DNA from: Glomus cerebriforme
Lineage: Eukaryota; Glomeromycota; Glomeromycetes; Glomerales; Glomeraceae
Reading direction: 5' to 3'
DNA: 34,879 bases
NCBI GenBank assembly: GCA_003550305.1
Contig: QKYT01000111.1
Location: forward strand, 191,245-226,123
A program made the translations under genes and the position numbers. Numbering within the stretch: position 1 is the first letter of the stretch; each line of letters opens with the position of its first letter. Below the pieces are notes generated by a model. It ran no database searches. It was not told the origin of the DNA and saw only the letters and a list, made by a program, of their open reading frames with translations. Shown here one piece after another: positions 31,858 through 34,879 of the stretch.

Positions 31858-34800
31858 ATGTCAAATGAAACTAAATTTAAGGAATCAAATGTTTATATCA
31901 ATTGGTTAGAAAATTCAATCACCAATGAATATTTCACTTATTACAAATATTCTGAATTTACAAATCTAAACTCGATAGGATGTGGAGCATATGGAAAAGT
32001 CATTCGTGCTAATTGGAAAAATACTGATAAACTTTTCGCTTTAAAAATTTTTAATNACGATAAAACAACGTTAAAAGAAGTTGTCAATGAGGTATAAAAA
32101 TTTATTATATTAATAATGAAATTTCTATTAGTAACATAAACACGGGATAGACCAAATTTTTGCAAGTCTAAATCGTTATACATGGCAAATGATTCGTGCT
32201 TCGAATATGTGTTATAATTTTTAATATTAATTAAAATTTTTAAATTTTCCTACAGATAAAATTACAAAAAAAGGTTGATTCTCACGAAAATATTTTACGA
32301 TTCTATGGCATCACAAAAGTAGAAACTGGTGAGTTCAGTGTATATTATATTATAAAATAAATTTTTTTTCTTAATAATATAAAATTTTGTTTTTGTATTC
32401 AGAATATTCGTTAGTCNTGGAATATGCTGACAATGGTACATTAAAGACTTATTTAAATATTCATTTTAACGAACTTGATTGGAACGATAAATATCAGTTA
32501 GCACTACAATTAGCAAGTGCTGTAGAATATATGCATGATTATGATATTANCCATCGTGATCTGGTAATATATTAATACTTCAATTTACTTTATTTTATTA
32601 AAAAAAGTAGTTAATTGACGTAATTTTTTAATTAATTAAAGCATGCGAACAATATACTTATACATCAGAAAAAAATTAAGATAGCAGATTTTGGTTTATC
32701 AAAAAAAATCGCTGAATCAAGTAATATGTCAAAAATGTTTGGCGTACTCCCTTACGTGGATCCTAAAAGTTTTAATAATCAATATAATAATCGTAATAAA
32801 GATAAAAATTACAAATTAAATAAAAAGTCTGATGTGTATAGTGTAGGAGTTTTAATGTGGCAAATTTCAAGTGGACGTCGACCATTTTATGTAGAAGGTG
32901 TAGAATACGATATAGGGTTGGCTTTATCTATACAAGANGGAGNNAGAGAAAAAATTATTNATGGCACTCCTACTGAATATAGTAATTTATATATAGGTGA
33001 TTATATTCGTAATTTTTTTCTTTTATTGAAAAGCTTATTAATAATATTGATTCATTTTAATTAGAATGTTGGAAATATGAGCCAAATGAACGTCCGAATA
33101 TGCAAAATGTTGTTTTAATTCTTAAAAAAATAATTTCTCCTATGCACCAACAAATAATCAATGAAAATAGTATTATTGAAGAAAAGAAGGATAACTCATT
33201 ACAAGCATCTGAATCTTTAGATATNAATGTTGATTTAGACTTAAACAATATATTANATNTAACATCTNTTAAATCANATATAATTGATCCTAAAAATAAT
33301 TCATCAAATATATCAATTCATACAAATTTATCAAAAGATTCGTTTGATTTAAAATTTATTAACAATATAATTGTTAAGTTAATTACGTCTATTATTACAA
33401 AACATGATAAAGGTTATACATTCGACCAAATTCAACAACTTATTGATCAAAAAATATTACAATTGAACCCAATTACAAATAATCTTATAAATTGGCTTAC
33501 AGAAAATCAAGATAAATCAGAATATATTTGGTTCCTTGGATTATTTTATTATTATAATATTGGAGTAGAAGAAAGTGATAACATAGCATTTGAATTATTT
33601 TCAAAAGCAGCAGATAATAATTATTCAATTGCACAAGTTTATCTTGCTAAATGTTATTATGATGGATATGGAATTAACCNTAATANAAATTTAGCATTTA
33701 ATTGGTATCAAAAATCTATAGAAAATGGAAGTATTATTGGACAATATTATTTAGGANATTGTTATGAATTTGGTATTGGAACTGTGGAAAATGAAAAGGA
33801 ATCAGTTTATTGGTATAAAGAAGCGACTAAAAATGGCAATACTACCGCAAAACTTTGTCTTGCAAATTGTTATAGATTTGGAAAAGGAGTTGAAAAAGAT
33901 GAAATCAAAGCATTCAAATATTATNAGAGCCTAGCCAAACAAGGNATTGCTGATGCTCAATTACAACTNGGTAACTGTTTTTATTATGGAATTGGAACAA
34001 AAATAGATAAAATACAAGCTAGATGTTGGTATGAAAANGCAACAAATNNTGNAAATATTATAGCAAAGAATATTCTCAAAAAATATTATAATATAAAAAA
34101 AGTTAAAGTAGAAGAAAATAAAAAGATTAAGTTTTATAAAATATTATTTTTTAAAAATTTAANTNAACTTGGATTATATTATGTTGGNAAAATATTATTA
34201 AAAACAAATTATGAAAAATCATTTTATTACTTTCAAAAAGCAGCNTCAAATGGATGTAAATTCGCATTATTTAATTTAGGCGGATGTTATCAGTTGGGAG
34301 ATGGTGTAAAAAAAGATTTAAGAAAGTCTTTTGAATTATATAAGAAATCTGCTGAACGAGGATACATAANTGCNCAATCNCAACTTNTTTATTGTTANNA
34401 TTNNGGATNTGGAACTGAAATAGATAAAGTAAAAGCATTTGAATTGATAAAAATAATATCTGATAAAGGATATAAGGATGCACAATGTTTATTGGGTATG
34501 TATTATTTTTGGGGAAATGCAGTCACTAAAGATAAGGGAAAGGGCTTTGAATTAATTAAAAAAGTAACCTACCAAGATGCAAAATTTATATCTAATTATA
34601 AGAAAATTAAGATCAATAAACAAAAAGATTTTGAATATTCGAAAATATACAATAAATTTATGGATTCGATTTCACAATGTTGTCTTGGTTATTCATATGA
34701 ATTTGGTGAAGGAACTGAAAAGAATTTAGAAAAAGCTTTTTATTGGTACAATAAAGCAGCAGAAAATGGGAATAAAATAGCACAATATAATTTGGGTAAA

Positions 34801-34879
34801 AAATATCAATATGGAAAAGGTGTGGAAAAAGATGAAAGCAAAGCATTTGAATATTATAAAAAATCAGCTAATCAAGGAT
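31858..34879 (+). CDS. Protein kinase-Sel1 repeat fusion protein, 3' end outside window
   Basis: Exons: 31858-32091, 32256-32328, 32403-32563, 32642-32996, 33065 to the window end. All introns are GT...AG. At least 879 codons are present and no stop is reached. The start at 31858 ([10 protein letters not shown]) is preferred because the ATG at 31848 stops after six codons. Kinase motifs: glycine loop GCGAYG (41-46), Lys63 (FALKIF), HRD (153-155), HANNIL, DFG (172-174) and [10 protein letters not shown]. It should be an active Ser/Thr or TKL-type kinase. A linker with a low-complexity stretch follows, then about ten Sel1 repeats, the later ones resembling those of the minus-strand SLR genes. 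Many N calls fall in the repeat part. It is divergent from the pseudokinase gene at 27527-29943 and shares the positions of the first four introns. Confidence 0.88.

Overview
This is very AT-rich eukaryotic DNA. Genes are interrupted by short introns of about 60-165 bp with GT...AG ends, and scattered N calls mark a draft assembly. Sel1-repeat (SLR) genes, kinase-SLR fusions and a MULE transposon with an intron-containing transposase suggest an early-diverging fungus. Arbuscular mycorrhizal fungi (Glomeromycotina, Rhizophagus-like) fit best. That placement is an inference from gene content; no rRNA or other marker gene is present.

Layout. (1) 1-20600 holds a tandem array of minus-strand SLR paralogues without kinase domains. 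SLR-1 (1930-4697) is a frameshifted pseudogene. SLR-2 (7961-10294) is intact, 777 aa. SLR-3 has its 3' part at 13077-15165 and its 5' part at 19868-20490. A decayed kinase-SLR gene (about 10636-12140) lies between SLR-2 and SLR-3. All three SLR copies share nearly identical 5' coding ends and a conserved upstream block containing ATGATCGAT and TGCGCAT. (2) 15166-19867 is a 4702-bp MULE inserted into SLR-3. It has 245-bp terminal inverted repeats that match at every called base, a 9-bp target duplication (AAATTATTT), and a seven-exon transposase of 1107 aa. Removing it with one target copy leaves a 901-codon frame, so SLR-3 was intact when it was hit. The transposase carries the DDE core, a SWIM zinc finger and a C-terminal domain that I read as RTC4-like. 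(3) 20600-27500 is gene-poor: coding relics, a pair of dispersed repeats of about 290 bp, a repeat family with TGTAGCCCAAACG ends, and small palindromes. (4) 27527-34879 is a divergent pair of kinase-SLR fusion genes. The minus-strand gene (27527-29943, five exons, 696 aa) looks like a pseudokinase (HRD is HHN, DFG is NFG, no glycine loop). The plus-strand gene (31858 to beyond the window end) keeps the catalytic motifs.

How it fits together. The SLR proteins look like one family in three forms: active kinase + SLR, pseudokinase + SLR, and SLR only. They share a helical linker before the repeats. The repeats grow and shrink in 108-residue blocks of three SLRs. The most unusual items are the MULE-RTC4 fusion transposase, its recent insertion into a coding SLR array, and the pseudokinase/kinase divergent pair.
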